Shown here in pieces: positions 1 to 8,212 of a DNA stretch of 64,000 nt (position 1 is the first letter of the stretch; each line of letters begins with the position of its first letter). Under the pieces are notes generated by a model. The model was given only the letters and a program-made list of their open reading frames with translations. It had not been told where the DNA came from and did no database searches. Source of the DNA: a bacterium (GTDB taxonomy: Bacteria > BMS3Abin14); NCBI GenBank assembly GCA_029210965.1, contig JARGFZ010000001.1:234449-298448 (forward strand), in the 5' to 3' direction. The position numbers and the translations under genes were made by a program.

Positions 1-409
1 CGCGGTATTTACGGATCTCGTCATCGGAGAGGCTGCACACGTAGGCCTTGCCGTCCTTGATGAGATGCACGGCAAAAGCGTACAACTCCTCAAAGTAGTC
101 CGACGCGTGAAACAGGTAATCGCCCCAGTCGTAACCGAGCCACTTGACGTCCTGCTTGATGGATTCAACGTACTCCGTGTCCTCAGTTTCGGGGTTGCTG
201 TCGTCGAAACGCAGATGGCAGCGCCCCCCTGGAACCTCGCTGGCAACGCCAAAGTTCAGGGTGATACTCTTGGCGTGACCGATGTGAAGATAGCCGTTGG
301 GCTCCGGCGGGAACCGTGTCACCACGGTGCTGTGCTTGCCCGAAGCCAGGTCATCGGCGATGATCTGCCGGATGAAGTCTGTTCCTGTGGTTTTTTCGTC
401 ACTGCTCAA
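1..409 (-). CDS. glnS: Glutaminyl-tRNA synthetase, N-terminal part (runs off left edge)
   Basis: Class I aminoacyl-tRNA synthetase that charges tRNA-Gln with glutamine in the cytoplasm. Only the first 136 codons are in the window. About 35 residues in, the protein reads [17 protein letters not shown], which carries the class I HIGH motif in the form typical of the GlnRS/GluRS group, followed by [16 protein letters not shown], the GlnS-type version of that segment. No ATG fits. A TTG codon at 409 has GGAG six bases upstream and gives an N-terminus of [13 protein letters not shown], so TTG is taken as the start. A GlnRS here means that at least part of Gln-tRNA is made directly rather than only through the GatCAB transamidation route. 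The identification is firm; the C-terminal part is outside the window. Confidence 0.95.
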   Translation of the reverse strand, partial: MSSDEKTTGTDFIRQIIADDLASGKHSTVVTRFPPEPNGYLHIGHAKSITLNFGVASEVPGGRCHLRFDDSNPETEDTEYVESIKQDVKWLGYDWGDYLFHASDYFEELYAFAVHLIKDGKAYVCSLSDDEIRKYR

Positions 410-591
410 TGAAAGCTCCTCAATGATTCAAAATTCATCCGGTTTCGCTAACCCCATACGACCAGCTTTTAAATTACTCCGTCAATTCATACATCAGGAG
501 GGCGGAGGGGGCAAGGGTATAAGCAGTGCTAATGGATAGGAGATAAGAGATGAGGGTATAGAAACAGGTGCTGTTTTAACATTCAACGGCG

Positions 592-896
592 TCAGAGCGC
601 GATCGTATCCCGATATTTGACATCCCGGAGGGATAGCCCGCAGTGTAGGCATTTCGATGAGAAAGTATTCAATAATACTCTTTGAAAAAAGTAATTTCCA
701 CACCTTGGGCATTTACTATTAAAGAACTTAAATATTGAAGTAAATCTCCCTTGTAGGAACGAGGTGCCAAAACAAGGATTATTAATCCGAATGGCACCCA
801 CAACAGAAATATCCCCCAAAAACGCTTGCGACGTTTACGGATGACTTTGAGTTGAGTCACTATCTTCTGGTCGTATGTTTCCCAAGGTTCGACCAT
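592..896 (-). pseudogene. Small membrane zinc-ribbon protein, frameshifted
   Basis: Two overlapping reading frames make sense only when joined. The first (from ATG at 896) gives a charged N-terminus and one membrane segment, FWGIFLLWVPFGLIILVLA. The second, shifted frame (ending at 592) gives a zinc ribbon with KCPRCGNYFF and, about 17 residues later, KCLHCGL. The switch must lie near 755-775, where the first frame loses protein-like character and the second gains it. Together they would make a protein of about 100 residues with one transmembrane helix and a C-terminal two-CxxC ribbon. Function is unknown. It could be a decayed gene or a single-base error in the assembly. No clear ribosome binding site precedes the ATG. 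Confidence 0.5.
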
Positions 897-1344
897 GATT
901 TGGTTTTAACCCTGATCCCAGTTTTTCTTTGCGTCTTCGTGGTTTTGCGGGAGGTTGCCTTTACCGCTTTTACAGAAATTATTCTTCCCCCCAGGTTAAC
1001 GCAGTTTAACGATTTTCTCAGTGACCTCTGTGAGCTCAGTGGTGAAAAACATCGCCTTTGTAATAACCGTTCACTCCCCAAGCTTAAAGGTTTCCTCCGC
1101 CTGTCTCCGTGCCTCCGTGGTGAAAAACACCGCATTTAAGGGAATCTACTCTTCCCCCTGAATTTAGTTTTACCCTGCGTACCCTGCGGTAAATCAGGTT
1201 TTATCCCTTTTCACAGGAACCGGGATCTATCCCTTTCATCCCCTTTATCCCTGTTAAAGAGAAAGTGCACAGGTGCACTTGTGCACTAGTGCACTATTAT
1301 TACTTCGTGCTGTGTGCTTCGTGCTGTGTGCTTCGTGCTGCGTT
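897..1344. other. Gene-free stretch made of degenerate repeat phrases
   Basis: I see no convincing gene between the zinc-ribbon remnant and the M20 peptidase. The stretch is built from short phrases that recur elsewhere in the window: CAGTGGTGAAAAACATCGC near 1037 (compare 26239), CTCCGTGGTGAAAAACACC near 1116, ACCCTGCGGTAAAT near 1180 (compare 31256), ATCCCTTTATCC-like words near 1225-1256 (compare 44645), four GTGCAC palindromes at 1265-1294 and a 7-nt-period tract at 1303-1345. Confidence 0.6.
1265..1296. repeat. Four GTGCAC palindromes at exact 8-bp spacing, copy 1
   Basis: GTGCAC occurs at 1265, 1273, 1281 and 1289, each followed by a variable dinucleotide (AG, TT, TA, TA). The same arrangement occurs at 38757-38788. 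It lies about 50 bp beyond the stop codon of the M20 peptidase. Confidence 0.75.
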
Positions 1345-1345
1345 C
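1303..1345. repeat. 7-nt-period tract (GTGCTGT/GTGCTTC units) abutting a stop codon
   Basis: Units GTGCTGT, GTGCTTC, GTGCTGT, GTGCTTC, GTGCTGC follow one another at a 7-nt period and end exactly at the stop codon (1345-1347) of the M20 peptidase. Related TTCTGCG-type tracts lie at 29572, 44725 and 56505. Confidence 0.65.
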
Positions 1346-2505
1346 TATCCTTCGAGGCCGGCTAATCGGGCGAGAAGGAGAGCCGTCAGCTCTATCCTCT
1401 CGAACACCGTCTCCGTCACGGCATATTCCTTGTCCGAGTGGTCCATGTCCCCGGCAGGGCCGAGACCGTCCACAACGGGCACACCCATCTCCGACAGGAA
1501 GTTCCCGTCCGAAGCCCCTCCCCGGTGCTCCGTTTCCACCTTCCGGCCCAGCAGTTTTGCCGACTCCTGGAGGGCTGCGACAAGCTCATCGGTACCGGGC
1601 ACCGGCACCATGCATGGCCTCCTGTGATGGACCTCGAAAGAGGCCCCGCACCCGGGGGTCGTCACGCTGGCAGCAAGTTCCTGGATCTTGCTCACAACCT
1701 CAGTTTCCACCTCCGGCTGACGGAATCGGAACTCGAAGGTCGCCTGGGCCAGGTCGGAGACGATGTTGTTGGCGATCCCGCCGCTGATGACCCCCACGTT
1801 TATGGAGATCCCCCTGCTCAGGTCGTTGAGCGCCTCCAGGGCGAGAACGAGACGGGCAAGCTCTACAATGGCGCTGGCCTTGGGGCCTTCCTTGACCCCG
1901 GCATGTCGGGCCTGACCGGTGGCCGTCAGTTTGTACCTCACGACCCCCCTGCGGCCGACCACGACCTGGTTGTCCTGTCCCCCGGCCTCGAAGAGCAGGG
2001 CGCCGCTAGCTCCATCACCAAGCTCCCGTACCAAATTCTGGGAACGTGGCGAACCCACCTCCTCATCTCCGTTGAAAAGGCACCTAAGCGGCACTTTTTC
2101 CAGCAGGCCCAGCTTTTCCAGGACACGGAGGGCCTCGATGATCACTACGACCCCGCCCTTCATGTCGATGGTCCCGGGACCGTGGACCCGGTCACCGCGC
2201 TCTTCGAAATAATGGAAGGGGGAGTCTACCGGGAACACCGTGTCCAGGTGTCCCACCAGTAGAAGGTGACCGTGGCCGGGGGCGCCGCCTGTAAAAATAT
2301 GGTGGTTCACACCGGTTTCATCGGTGTGAACACGATATTTTAAAAGGGATGGCATTCGGGAGACAACCAGTTCCCCGACCTTGTTAATGCCTGCCGTGTT
2401 GGCGGAATGGCTGTTTATCAGTACCATCTCCCTGAACAGCCCCATTATCTCACCTCGCCGGCCTTCGACGGACTCCCTGATCCTCTCCACTAGAGAGCCT
2501 GACAT
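1345..2505 (-). CDS. M20-family metallopeptidase (glutamate carboxypeptidase-like)
   Basis: Two-zinc cytoplasmic hydrolase of the M20/ArgE/DapE/CPG2 superfamily, expected to cut an amide bond next to a carboxylate such as an acylated or peptidyl glutamate. Visible ligand motifs are GHLDTVF (His about 86), GTIDMKGG (bridging Asp about 114), NGDEEVGS (catalytic Glu about 148 and ligand Glu about 149), LLFEAG (Glu about 174) and DHSDKEY near the end. The length, 386 residues, is normal, with the catalytic domain interrupted by a dimerisation lid. The ATG at 2505 follows AAAGGA. It is the last gene of the minus-strand series with the aminomutase-like enzyme and ATP-grasp ligase, 55 bp downstream of the former. 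It may remove a blocking group from, or degrade, their product; that link is inferred. The exact substrate cannot be read from sequence. Confidence 0.85.
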   Translation of the reverse strand: MSGSLVERIRESVEGRRGEIMGLFREMVLINSHSANTAGINKVGELVVSRMPSLLKYRVHTDETGVNHHIFTGGAPGHGHLLLVGHLDTVFPVDSPFHYFEERGDRVHGPGTIDMKGGVVVIIEALRVLEKLGLLEKVPLRCLFNGDEEVGSPRSQNLVRELGDGASGALLFEAGGQDNQVVVGRRGVVRYKLTATGQARHAGVKEGPKASAIVELARLVLALEALNDLSRGISINVGVISGGIANNIVSDLAQATFEFRFRQPEVETEVVSKIQELAASVTTPGCGASFEVHHRRPCMVPVPGTDELVAALQESAKLLGRKVETEHRGGASDGNFLSEMGVPVVDGLGPAGDMDHSDKEYAVTETVFERIELTALLLARLAGLEG

Positions 2506-2560
2506 GTCTGTTTCCTTTCGCAGTAAGATTGGTCTGGACGAGCGTTCTTTCAGCCTGGGA

Positions 2561-3886
2561 TCACCAGATCACACCATTTTCAGCCTCTGCCTCGTCGTCG
2601 TACTCCAGGACGTGCCCGCCCCAGGTCCTGATCAGCGCCTTGCCGTGGACTCCGGGCTGAAGGAGGTACTGGGGATACATGGGGGTCTTGCCCCTCCCTT
2701 CAGGCGCAGTGAGGATGAAGGTCGGTACCGCCATGCCGGAGGTATATCCGCGCATGTGCTCCATGATTTCTATACCTTCCGCAATGGGAGGGCGGAAATG
2801 GCGGATTCCCTCAACCTTTTTGCAGTTGAATATGTAATAAGGGACCACCTTTATGCGAAGAAGCTCCTGCATGAGCTTTTTCATAACGTGCTTGTTGTCG
2901 TTAACCCCTCTGAGCAGAACGGTCTGATCCCTGACGATGACACCGGACCGGGTAAGCCTGTTTACGGCTTCCCTTGCCTCTGATGTCACCTCTTTGGGGT
3001 GGTTGAACTGGGTGCTGAGGTAGATCGGGTCATGTTTTTCGAGCATTTTGCACAACTCAGGCGTGATCCTCTGGGGTACGACACAAGGCATGCGCGTACC
3101 AAGCCGCTTGATCTCAACGTGGGGTATTTTGTCCAGTTCGGTGAGGATATAGTCCAGCTTGTCATCCGAAAGAGCCAGGGCATCGCCACCGGTCAGAAGA
3201 ACATCCCTTATCTCGGGATTCTGACGCACGTAATCCAGAGCCTTATCCAGCATATCCCTGGGATAGGTGACGTCGGAGGACTCTATATCCTTGCGTCTCA
3301 GGCAATGACGGCAGAACATGGCGCACGCGTTGGTAACGTTGATGATCAGCCTGTCGGGGTAGAGCCTGGAGATGAGGGGGGCCGGGCTGTTGTACTTGAT
3401 GATCATGGGGTCACTGACCTCAGACGCGTCCAGATGCTCCTTTATGCTGGGGACCCCCTGAACCCTGACAGGGCACTTCCTGTCCTCGGGGTCCATGAGG
3501 CTCGCATAGTAGGGTGAGATGGCCCACCGATACTGTCTGCCTGTCTTGACGATCTCTGCCCTTTCCTCATCCGAAATATCAAGGATCTGCCCCAGGACAT
3601 CAACATCTGAGATGCGGTTTTGAAGCTGCCATTTGTAACTGTTCCAGTCCTCCCGCGTTCCACCGAGCACCTCCAGAATACGCTCCCTGCGGGCCCGGAA
3701 ACGGTCCCCAAGAGCCAGGCCCACCGGAATCTTGTCTTTTAATCTAAAGTATTCCTCGTCAAGGGATCTGACCTCCGCGGACCTTTCAAGGGCAATGGAT
3801 CGGTCTTCGTCAGACACCTGCATAGTGGTGAGAAGCGCTTCATCGCCAGGACACTCCTCCAGTGTCTTCTTTCCCTTCTGCTTCAC
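2561..3886 (-). CDS. KamA-family radical SAM 2,3-aminomutase, probably acting on glutamate
   Basis: PLP- and [4Fe-4S]/SAM-dependent enzyme that moves the alpha-amino group of an amino acid to the beta carbon. Cys188, Cys192 and Cys195 form CAMFCRHC, the cluster-binding CxxxCxxC motif. APEGRGK places the PLP lysine at about 400, equivalent to PGGGGK of lysine 2,3-aminomutase. In the lysine enzyme two aspartates (Asp293, Asp330) hold the substrate amino group. Here the aligned positions are Lys356 (in NCKKVEG) and Thr393. As I recall, glutamate 2,3-aminomutase also has Lys and an uncharged residue there. This suggests an acidic substrate and beta-glutamate as product. The GTG at 3886 is chosen because AGGAGG lies eight bases upstream; a TTG at 3925 would place that site inside the gene. 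Substrate is inferred; family membership is sure. Confidence 0.85.
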   Translation of the reverse strand: MKQKGKKTLEECPGDEALLTTMQVSDEDRSIALERSAEVRSLDEEYFRLKDKIPVGLALGDRFRARRERILEVLGGTREDWNSYKWQLQNRISDVDVLGQILDISDEERAEIVKTGRQYRWAISPYYASLMDPEDRKCPVRVQGVPSIKEHLDASEVSDPMIIKYNSPAPLISRLYPDRLIINVTNACAMFCRHCLRRKDIESSDVTYPRDMLDKALDYVRQNPEIRDVLLTGGDALALSDDKLDYILTELDKIPHVEIKRLGTRMPCVVPQRITPELCKMLEKHDPIYLSTQFNHPKEVTSEAREAVNRLTRSGVIVRDQTVLLRGVNDNKHVMKKLMQELLRIKVVPYYIFNCKKVEGIRHFRPPIAEGIEIMEHMRGYTSGMAVPTFILTAPEGRGKTPMYPQYLLQPGVHGKALIRTWGGHVLEYDDEAEAENGVIW

Positions 3887-4025
3887 TTCGGATTCCTCCT
3901 TAAGACCTTTTCGGTCGTGGTCCAATTGTGTCCACTAGATGGATATGGAAAAAGTCCACCCAACGGTCGCGTCTGCGGCGTGAGCGCCATTTAGAAACCT
4001 CGAAGAGACTTTTTAGGAGGTTTTC

Positions 4026-5387
4026 TTATTTGATACTTGTGTGCACTCGCTGTGCACCTGCCTTGATTCCTTTTCTGACATCATCAGGGGTCGGCCCTGC
4101 CGCCACTACCCGGGCCACGAAACCCCCTGCCGTAATGTGCGTGTGCGGTCCTACATGATCCAGAACAATATGTCCTCCCCTCCCCGCCATGGCTTCTTTG
4201 AAAAGGTCTTCCTCATCCATTGAGAGGGGCACGTATTTTCTCACCATGCAATCATCCACGGTTTTGTAGTTGTAGGTTCCCCAGCAAAGGGAGCCGTTGG
4301 TCGAATTCATCTCTTCAAGACCATCTGGCAGATGACCCTCCAGAACAGCCATCATCTCCAGTTCAGGCAATGTCGGTCTTCCAGGAAGGTGGTGGATCAT
4401 GGCAAGTGTCGTCTCCATTGTGGTTCCCTGTTTCCTCGCGTTCACCTCGATGAAATAGATCTCACCCTTTTCATCAACGATGTAATCGCAGCCGAATACG
4501 CCCCTGTACCCCTGGCTCCCCATATAGCTCCCCACTATCGAGGTGATCTCCTTAAGCTTTAAGACCTTGTCTTCCTCAAGGATAGTGGGAAAAGTAGAAC
4601 CCATGAAACGCGTTCCCTGGATGTTCTGATCGGCTACAGAGGCTAAATAGACGTCACCCTCACCGGCAACGACACCCAGAACGGTAGGATCGTACCGGTG
4701 TTCGATATATTCGGTTACCAGAAGACTGTCGGAAACACCTTTGAATCGGGATGCTATCTCTTCTCCTGTGGAGGCCACAAGGGAGTTGGAACCGCCCGCG
4801 CTGTAAGCTGCGGATACAAACGCCTTTCGTCCGCGGGAAAAGATCCCCTCGGCATATTTCAAAGCCTCACTTAAACCGGAACATGCCGAACCTTCCGGTA
4901 CAGGCAGATTCAAATGAACGGCCATTTCATACTGACGCAGCTTATTGTTCATGGACACGGCAATTTGAGGATCAGGACCGATCACCTTTATCCGGTCGTC
5001 TGCAGCAAGGGTAAGTCCCGGGGAAGATTCAAAAACGTTAAGTATCAATTCACCCTGTATATCCAGGATCTGATCGACCATGGCCTTGACAACCTCATCA
5101 GCGCTCACGGTAGCGGCAAACTGTGAGGGAGCCATCCGTGAGTTTGTCCTTCCCGGGGTATCCGGACCGGCATTGTCTGAACCGGGACCGACGACCAGGA
5201 AGATGTCTTCCGGGTAATAGGCGAGGACATCCGGTACAATGTGGATACATTCAGCTGGTTTTCCGTAGCGCCTCGAAAGGGGGTCGACCAGAAAACGGCT
5301 TAACCCGGCAGCCTTGATCTCTCCTACATAGAGAAACCAGGCCCTCTCAGTATCTACACCGATTTCAAAGTTGCTCGTTTTACTCAT
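4026..5387 (-). CDS. ATP-grasp domain ligase
   Basis: A 453-residue protein with an ATP-grasp fold in its middle and C-terminal half. The metal-binding strand reads GCDYIVDEKGEIYFIEVNAR (about residues 300-320), giving the Asp/Glu and the ENxR-like signature of the superfamily. Such enzymes join a carboxylate, activated as acyl phosphate, to an amine, thiol or other nucleophile. The N-terminal 130 residues resemble no domain I can name. The gene starts three bases after the stress-protein stop codon and precedes the aminomutase-like gene by about 140 bp, so all are probably co-transcribed. A reasonable guess is that it amidates or condenses the beta-amino acid made next door. The substrate is unknown and it is not one of the standard purine, carbamoyl-phosphate or D-Ala ligases. 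Confidence 0.75.
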   Translation of the reverse strand: MSKTSNFEIGVDTERAWFLYVGEIKAAGLSRFLVDPLSRRYGKPAECIHIVPDVLAYYPEDIFLVVGPGSDNAGPDTPGRTNSRMAPSQFAATVSADEVVKAMVDQILDIQGELILNVFESSPGLTLAADDRIKVIGPDPQIAVSMNNKLRQYEMAVHLNLPVPEGSACSGLSEALKYAEGIFSRGRKAFVSAAYSAGGSNSLVASTGEEIASRFKGVSDSLLVTEYIEHRYDPTVLGVVAGEGDVYLASVADQNIQGTRFMGSTFPTILEEDKVLKLKEITSIVGSYMGSQGYRGVFGCDYIVDEKGEIYFIEVNARKQGTTMETTLAMIHHLPGRPTLPELEMMAVLEGHLPDGLEEMNSTNGSLCWGTYNYKTVDDCMVRKYVPLSMDEEDLFKEAMAGRGGHIVLDHVGPHTHITAGGFVARVVAAGPTPDDVRKGIKAGAQRVHTSIK

Positions 5388-5390
5388 ACA

Positions 5391-5894
5391 TTACCTGGTT
5401 ACAGCAGTAAGAGGAGGCACAAGGAGCATGGGAACCCGGGACCTTTTCAGCACCTTCTTTGCAACACTGCCCATGAATGTATACTGGGTCAGCCCCTTGG
5501 AATGGGTCCCCATTACGATCATATCCACACCAAGCTCGTCGGCCATGTGAAGGATCTCCAGTTCCGGATCCCCTTCATAAACGTGGATATTCCGGATCCT
5601 GTCCACAGATTCGTCAAGGTGTTCCTTGATGATCCTCTCCTTTAGTTCTTCGATATCTTTTTTTATGGCCACAACGGTTTCATCCTTGTGCTCTTTCACA
5701 AGCTGGCTGAACTTTTCCTCCCCCATGAAAGAGACAATGGGCATGGCCATTGTGGCATCGTAGGCTGGAATGACGTGCAGGACGTGTACCTTGGCACCAT
5801 GGACGCCAGCCTCCTGGAGGGCGTGGAGCATCACCCACTCCGCGCTGGGTCCCATGGCGATACAGCACAGGATTATATTTATATCCGGGGACAT
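5391..5894 (-). CDS. Universal stress protein (UspA family)
   Basis: Small cytoplasmic nucleotide-binding protein of 167 residues. The ATP-binding signature GTHSKG...GSVAKKVLKRS near residues 130-150 fits the G-x2-G-x9-G(S/T) pattern of ATP-binding Usp proteins, and the end PMLLVPP is typical. It lies between a TRAP permease (49 bp upstream) and the ATP-grasp gene (3 bp downstream). Usp proteins are known partners of TRAP systems; TeaD regulates the ectoine transporter TeaABC in Halomonas. By that analogy this one may sense ATP and tune the transporter. The family call is firm, the regulatory role is inferred. Confidence 0.88.
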   Translation of the reverse strand: MSPDINIILCCIAMGPSAEWVMLHALQEAGVHGAKVHVLHVIPAYDATMAMPIVSFMGEEKFSQLVKEHKDETVVAIKKDIEELKERIIKEHLDESVDRIRNIHVYEGDPELEILHMADELGVDMIVMGTHSKGLTQYTFMGSVAKKVLKRSRVPMLLVPPLTAVTR

Positions 5895-5943
5895 GAACCT
5901 GCCTCCTTTTCTAAATTATCTCACCAATTGTTCTTCCAAAGAT

Positions 5944-8076
5944 TCAAGTTAGTACCATCCGGCTCTCGTGCTTTCTCCGGCGGACCTGATTGAAGAAGAT
6001 GAGGGCGAAGATGACCAACCCGACGGCATACATGATGTATTTATTCTCGACCCCGATGAACTGGGCTGAATAACCGGGCTGCATCATAATGAAAGCGATG
6101 AGGATAAAGAAGGGGACCTCGTACCAGGCGTTCCGGTGCGTGAACCATCCCTGGGTCGCGGACGCAAAGGCAAAGTTACCCACACAGGCCATGGTAAAGA
6201 TAAGGATGGCCAGACCCCAGCTGTTGATGTTGTGCAGGATCAGATCGTGGTTGAAAATAAACATGACCGCGATCAAAGCCGTCCGGATATCGTAGAGGAA
6301 ACCCTGGATCCCTGTTGGTATGGGAGGTGATTTGGCAATGGCCGCCGCGGCATAGGCGGCAAGCCCGACAGGCGGTGTGTCATCAGCCAGGATCCCGAAA
6401 TAGAAACAGAACAGGTGGGCCGCCATGATTGGAACGATGAACCCGTTGGCTCCACCCACCTCCACGATAATAGGTGCGGTGAGTGCCGCCATGACAATGT
6501 AGGTGGCTGTAGTGGGCAGGCCCATCCCAAGGATGAGACTGGCCAGAGCGGTAATGAACACAAGGGCGAAGATATTGCCCCCGGACAGGAACTCCACCAC
6601 CTCGGTGATGATCCCGCCGATCCCCATGGTCACAACACCGACGATGATCCCCGCGGCTGCGGTGGCAATGGCAACGGTCACCATGTTGCGGCCGCCGGCC
6701 GCCATGGACTTGACGATGGTTGTCAGACTATGGATAAACCCTGGCGCTATCGGTTCCTTGTTAAGGTACCTCTTGATCGGTTCCTGGAAGAGCATTACAA
6801 AGAACATGGCGACAATTGCCCTGAAGGCAGCCAGTTCAGGGGAGTGCCTGGGAACCACCAGTTCGTACACAAGGACCCCAATGGGGATCAGGTAGTGGAG
6901 CCCGCCTCGAAGTGTCCTCAAAAAATTGGGTATCTCCTCCTTTGTCAGCCCCCTCAAACCCGCCTTGGACGCCTCCACGTGGACAATAAAAAACAGGGTT
7001 GCGTAGGAAACGAAGGCAGGGATGGCCGCAGCTTTGATGACATCCAGGTAAGATACGTTCAGGTATTCGGCGATAATAAAGGCGGCCGCTCCCATGATGG
7101 GAGGTGCGATCTGGCCGTCGGTGCTGGCGGCCACCTCGATGGCCGCGGCTTTTATCGGTGAATACCCCACTTTTTTCATAAGGGGGATGGTGAAGGTCCC
7201 TGTGGTGACGATGTTGGCAATGGATGACCCTGAAACCATCCCGGTGAGCCCGGAACCTACAACTGCAGCCTTGGCAGGCCCTCCCTTGAACCTTCCCAGC
7301 ATGCTCAGTGCAATATTGATGAAAAATCGTCCTCCTCCAGCCCTCTCCAGCATGGTCCCGAACAGGACAAAGAGAAAGACGATCGTCGCAGACACATCCA
7401 GGGGTATCCCGTAGATCCCCTCTGTCTGCATGGTCATTTTACCGATATATTTCTGCAAGGACGCGCTCTTGAAAGCCATGAATTCAGGCATTTGCTCCGC
7501 GTATAAAACGTAGAGGGTAAAAGCTGTGGCGATCACCGTCAGACCGGGACCGACAACCCGTCGCGCCGCCTCCAGGAGGACGAGGACCAGGACGATCCCC
7601 ACGATCACGTCCCGCATACTGGGCGCTCCCTGACGGCTGGCAATGCCCTCGTAATCGAGAAATATGTACAGTGAGGAGTAACATCCGATTATGGCGAGGA
7701 TGTAATCAAAAATCGGTATCCTCGTCCTGGTGGACAGGAAGGACCAGAAGCCTGTGCGAGGTTTCTTGAGGGTCGGGTAGCTGGTGAAGGCAATGAGCAT
7801 GGCGAACCCGAGATGGACGGCCCTGATGATCACTGTATCGAGGAGCCACACGCTTGCAATGGACAGCTGAAACAAGCACCATACGACGGCGATGCCGGGT
7901 ATTATCCATTTGTCCCACCCGACAAGGTGGCGGTAGCCGGCCTCCTCCTCCTCGGCGATCCTCTTGGCTTCCTCAACACCTGCTTCAAAATCATCGTCCT
8001 CGAAGCTTCCGGAATCGGACTGGCCATGATTTTCTTCTTTGGGCCCCCGGCCCTCACGGTGATCATCCATGGACAT
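5944..8076 (-). CDS. TRAP transporter fused permease (small and large subunits), TAXI type
   Basis: Polytopic inner-membrane protein of about 710 residues that combines the DctQ-like 4-helix and DctM-like 12-helix subunits, as is usual in TAXI systems. It takes up a carboxylate or amino acid with a sodium or proton gradient, using the binding protein encoded upstream. Typical segments are GTMLERAGGGRFF, SGSSIANIVTTGTF, AASTDGQIAPPIMGAAAF and LGMGLPTTATYIV. A longer reading from 8151 is open, but the ATG at 8076 (MSMDDHREG) has GGGAGA six bases upstream and is preferred. The first 45 residues are acidic and hydrophilic. A strong stem-loop (8166-8205) separates it from the binding-protein gene. 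Confidence 0.92.
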   Translation of the reverse strand: MSMDDHREGRGPKEENHGQSDSGSFEDDDFEAGVEEAKRIAEEEEAGYRHLVGWDKWIIPGIAVVWCLFQLSIASVWLLDTVIIRAVHLGFAMLIAFTSYPTLKKPRTGFWSFLSTRTRIPIFDYILAIIGCYSSLYIFLDYEGIASRQGAPSMRDVIVGIVLVLVLLEAARRVVGPGLTVIATAFTLYVLYAEQMPEFMAFKSASLQKYIGKMTMQTEGIYGIPLDVSATIVFLFVLFGTMLERAGGGRFFINIALSMLGRFKGGPAKAAVVGSGLTGMVSGSSIANIVTTGTFTIPLMKKVGYSPIKAAAIEVAASTDGQIAPPIMGAAAFIIAEYLNVSYLDVIKAAAIPAFVSYATLFFIVHVEASKAGLRGLTKEEIPNFLRTLRGGLHYLIPIGVLVYELVVPRHSPELAAFRAIVAMFFVMLFQEPIKRYLNKEPIAPGFIHSLTTIVKSMAAGGRNMVTVAIATAAAGIIVGVVTMGIGGIITEVVEFLSGGNIFALVFITALASLILGMGLPTTATYIVMAALTAPIIVEVGGANGFIVPIMAAHLFCFYFGILADDTPPVGLAAYAAAAIAKSPPIPTGIQGFLYDIRTALIAVMFIFNHDLILHNINSWGLAILIFTMACVGNFAFASATQGWFTHRNAWYEVPFFILIAFIMMQPGYSAQFIGVENKYIMYAVGLVIFALIFFNQVRRRKHESRMVLT

Positions 8077-8165
8077 ATGGTCTCTCCCTTGCTCCTCATC
8101 TTTTTCCAGGACTGACAACCTCGCATTGACCCGGTTGCATCCTGTTCTCATCCACTGGATATGAT

Positions 8166-8205
8166 TTCTGTCCCGGTCAAGCTCTTGAGCTTGACCGGGA
8201 CAGAA
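8166..8205 (-). promoter_or_regulatory. Perfect 19-bp stem-loop between binding protein and permease
   Basis: TTCTGTCCCGGTCAAGCTC at 8166-8184 pairs perfectly with GAGCTTGACCGGGACAGAA at 8187-8205; the tip can form a CUUG tetraloop. On the transcribed strand there is no T-run after it. It may act as a 3' barrier that keeps binding-protein mRNA abundant relative to permease mRNA, a common arrangement for solute-binding proteins. The role is inferred. Confidence 0.7.
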
Positions 8206-8212
8206 GCTGAAA

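Noticed and set aside
1438..2262. 274-residue plus-strand frame opposite the M20 peptidase
   Set aside because: Shadow of the real gene on the other strand; no recognisable domain and no ribosome binding site.
3940..3965. GGAAAAAGTCC near 3948 as another hairpin-element copy
   Set aside because: Only a short word matches; no paired arms or other hairpins around it.
4040..4062. Two GTGCAC words close together near 4040-4060
   Set aside because: They lie inside the coding end of the ATP-grasp gene and do not follow the 8-bp spacing of the real arrays.
6415..7161. 248-residue His/Asp-rich plus-strand frame inside the TRAP permease
   Set aside because: Antisense of a hydrophobic membrane protein; such frames are charged by default and not genes.
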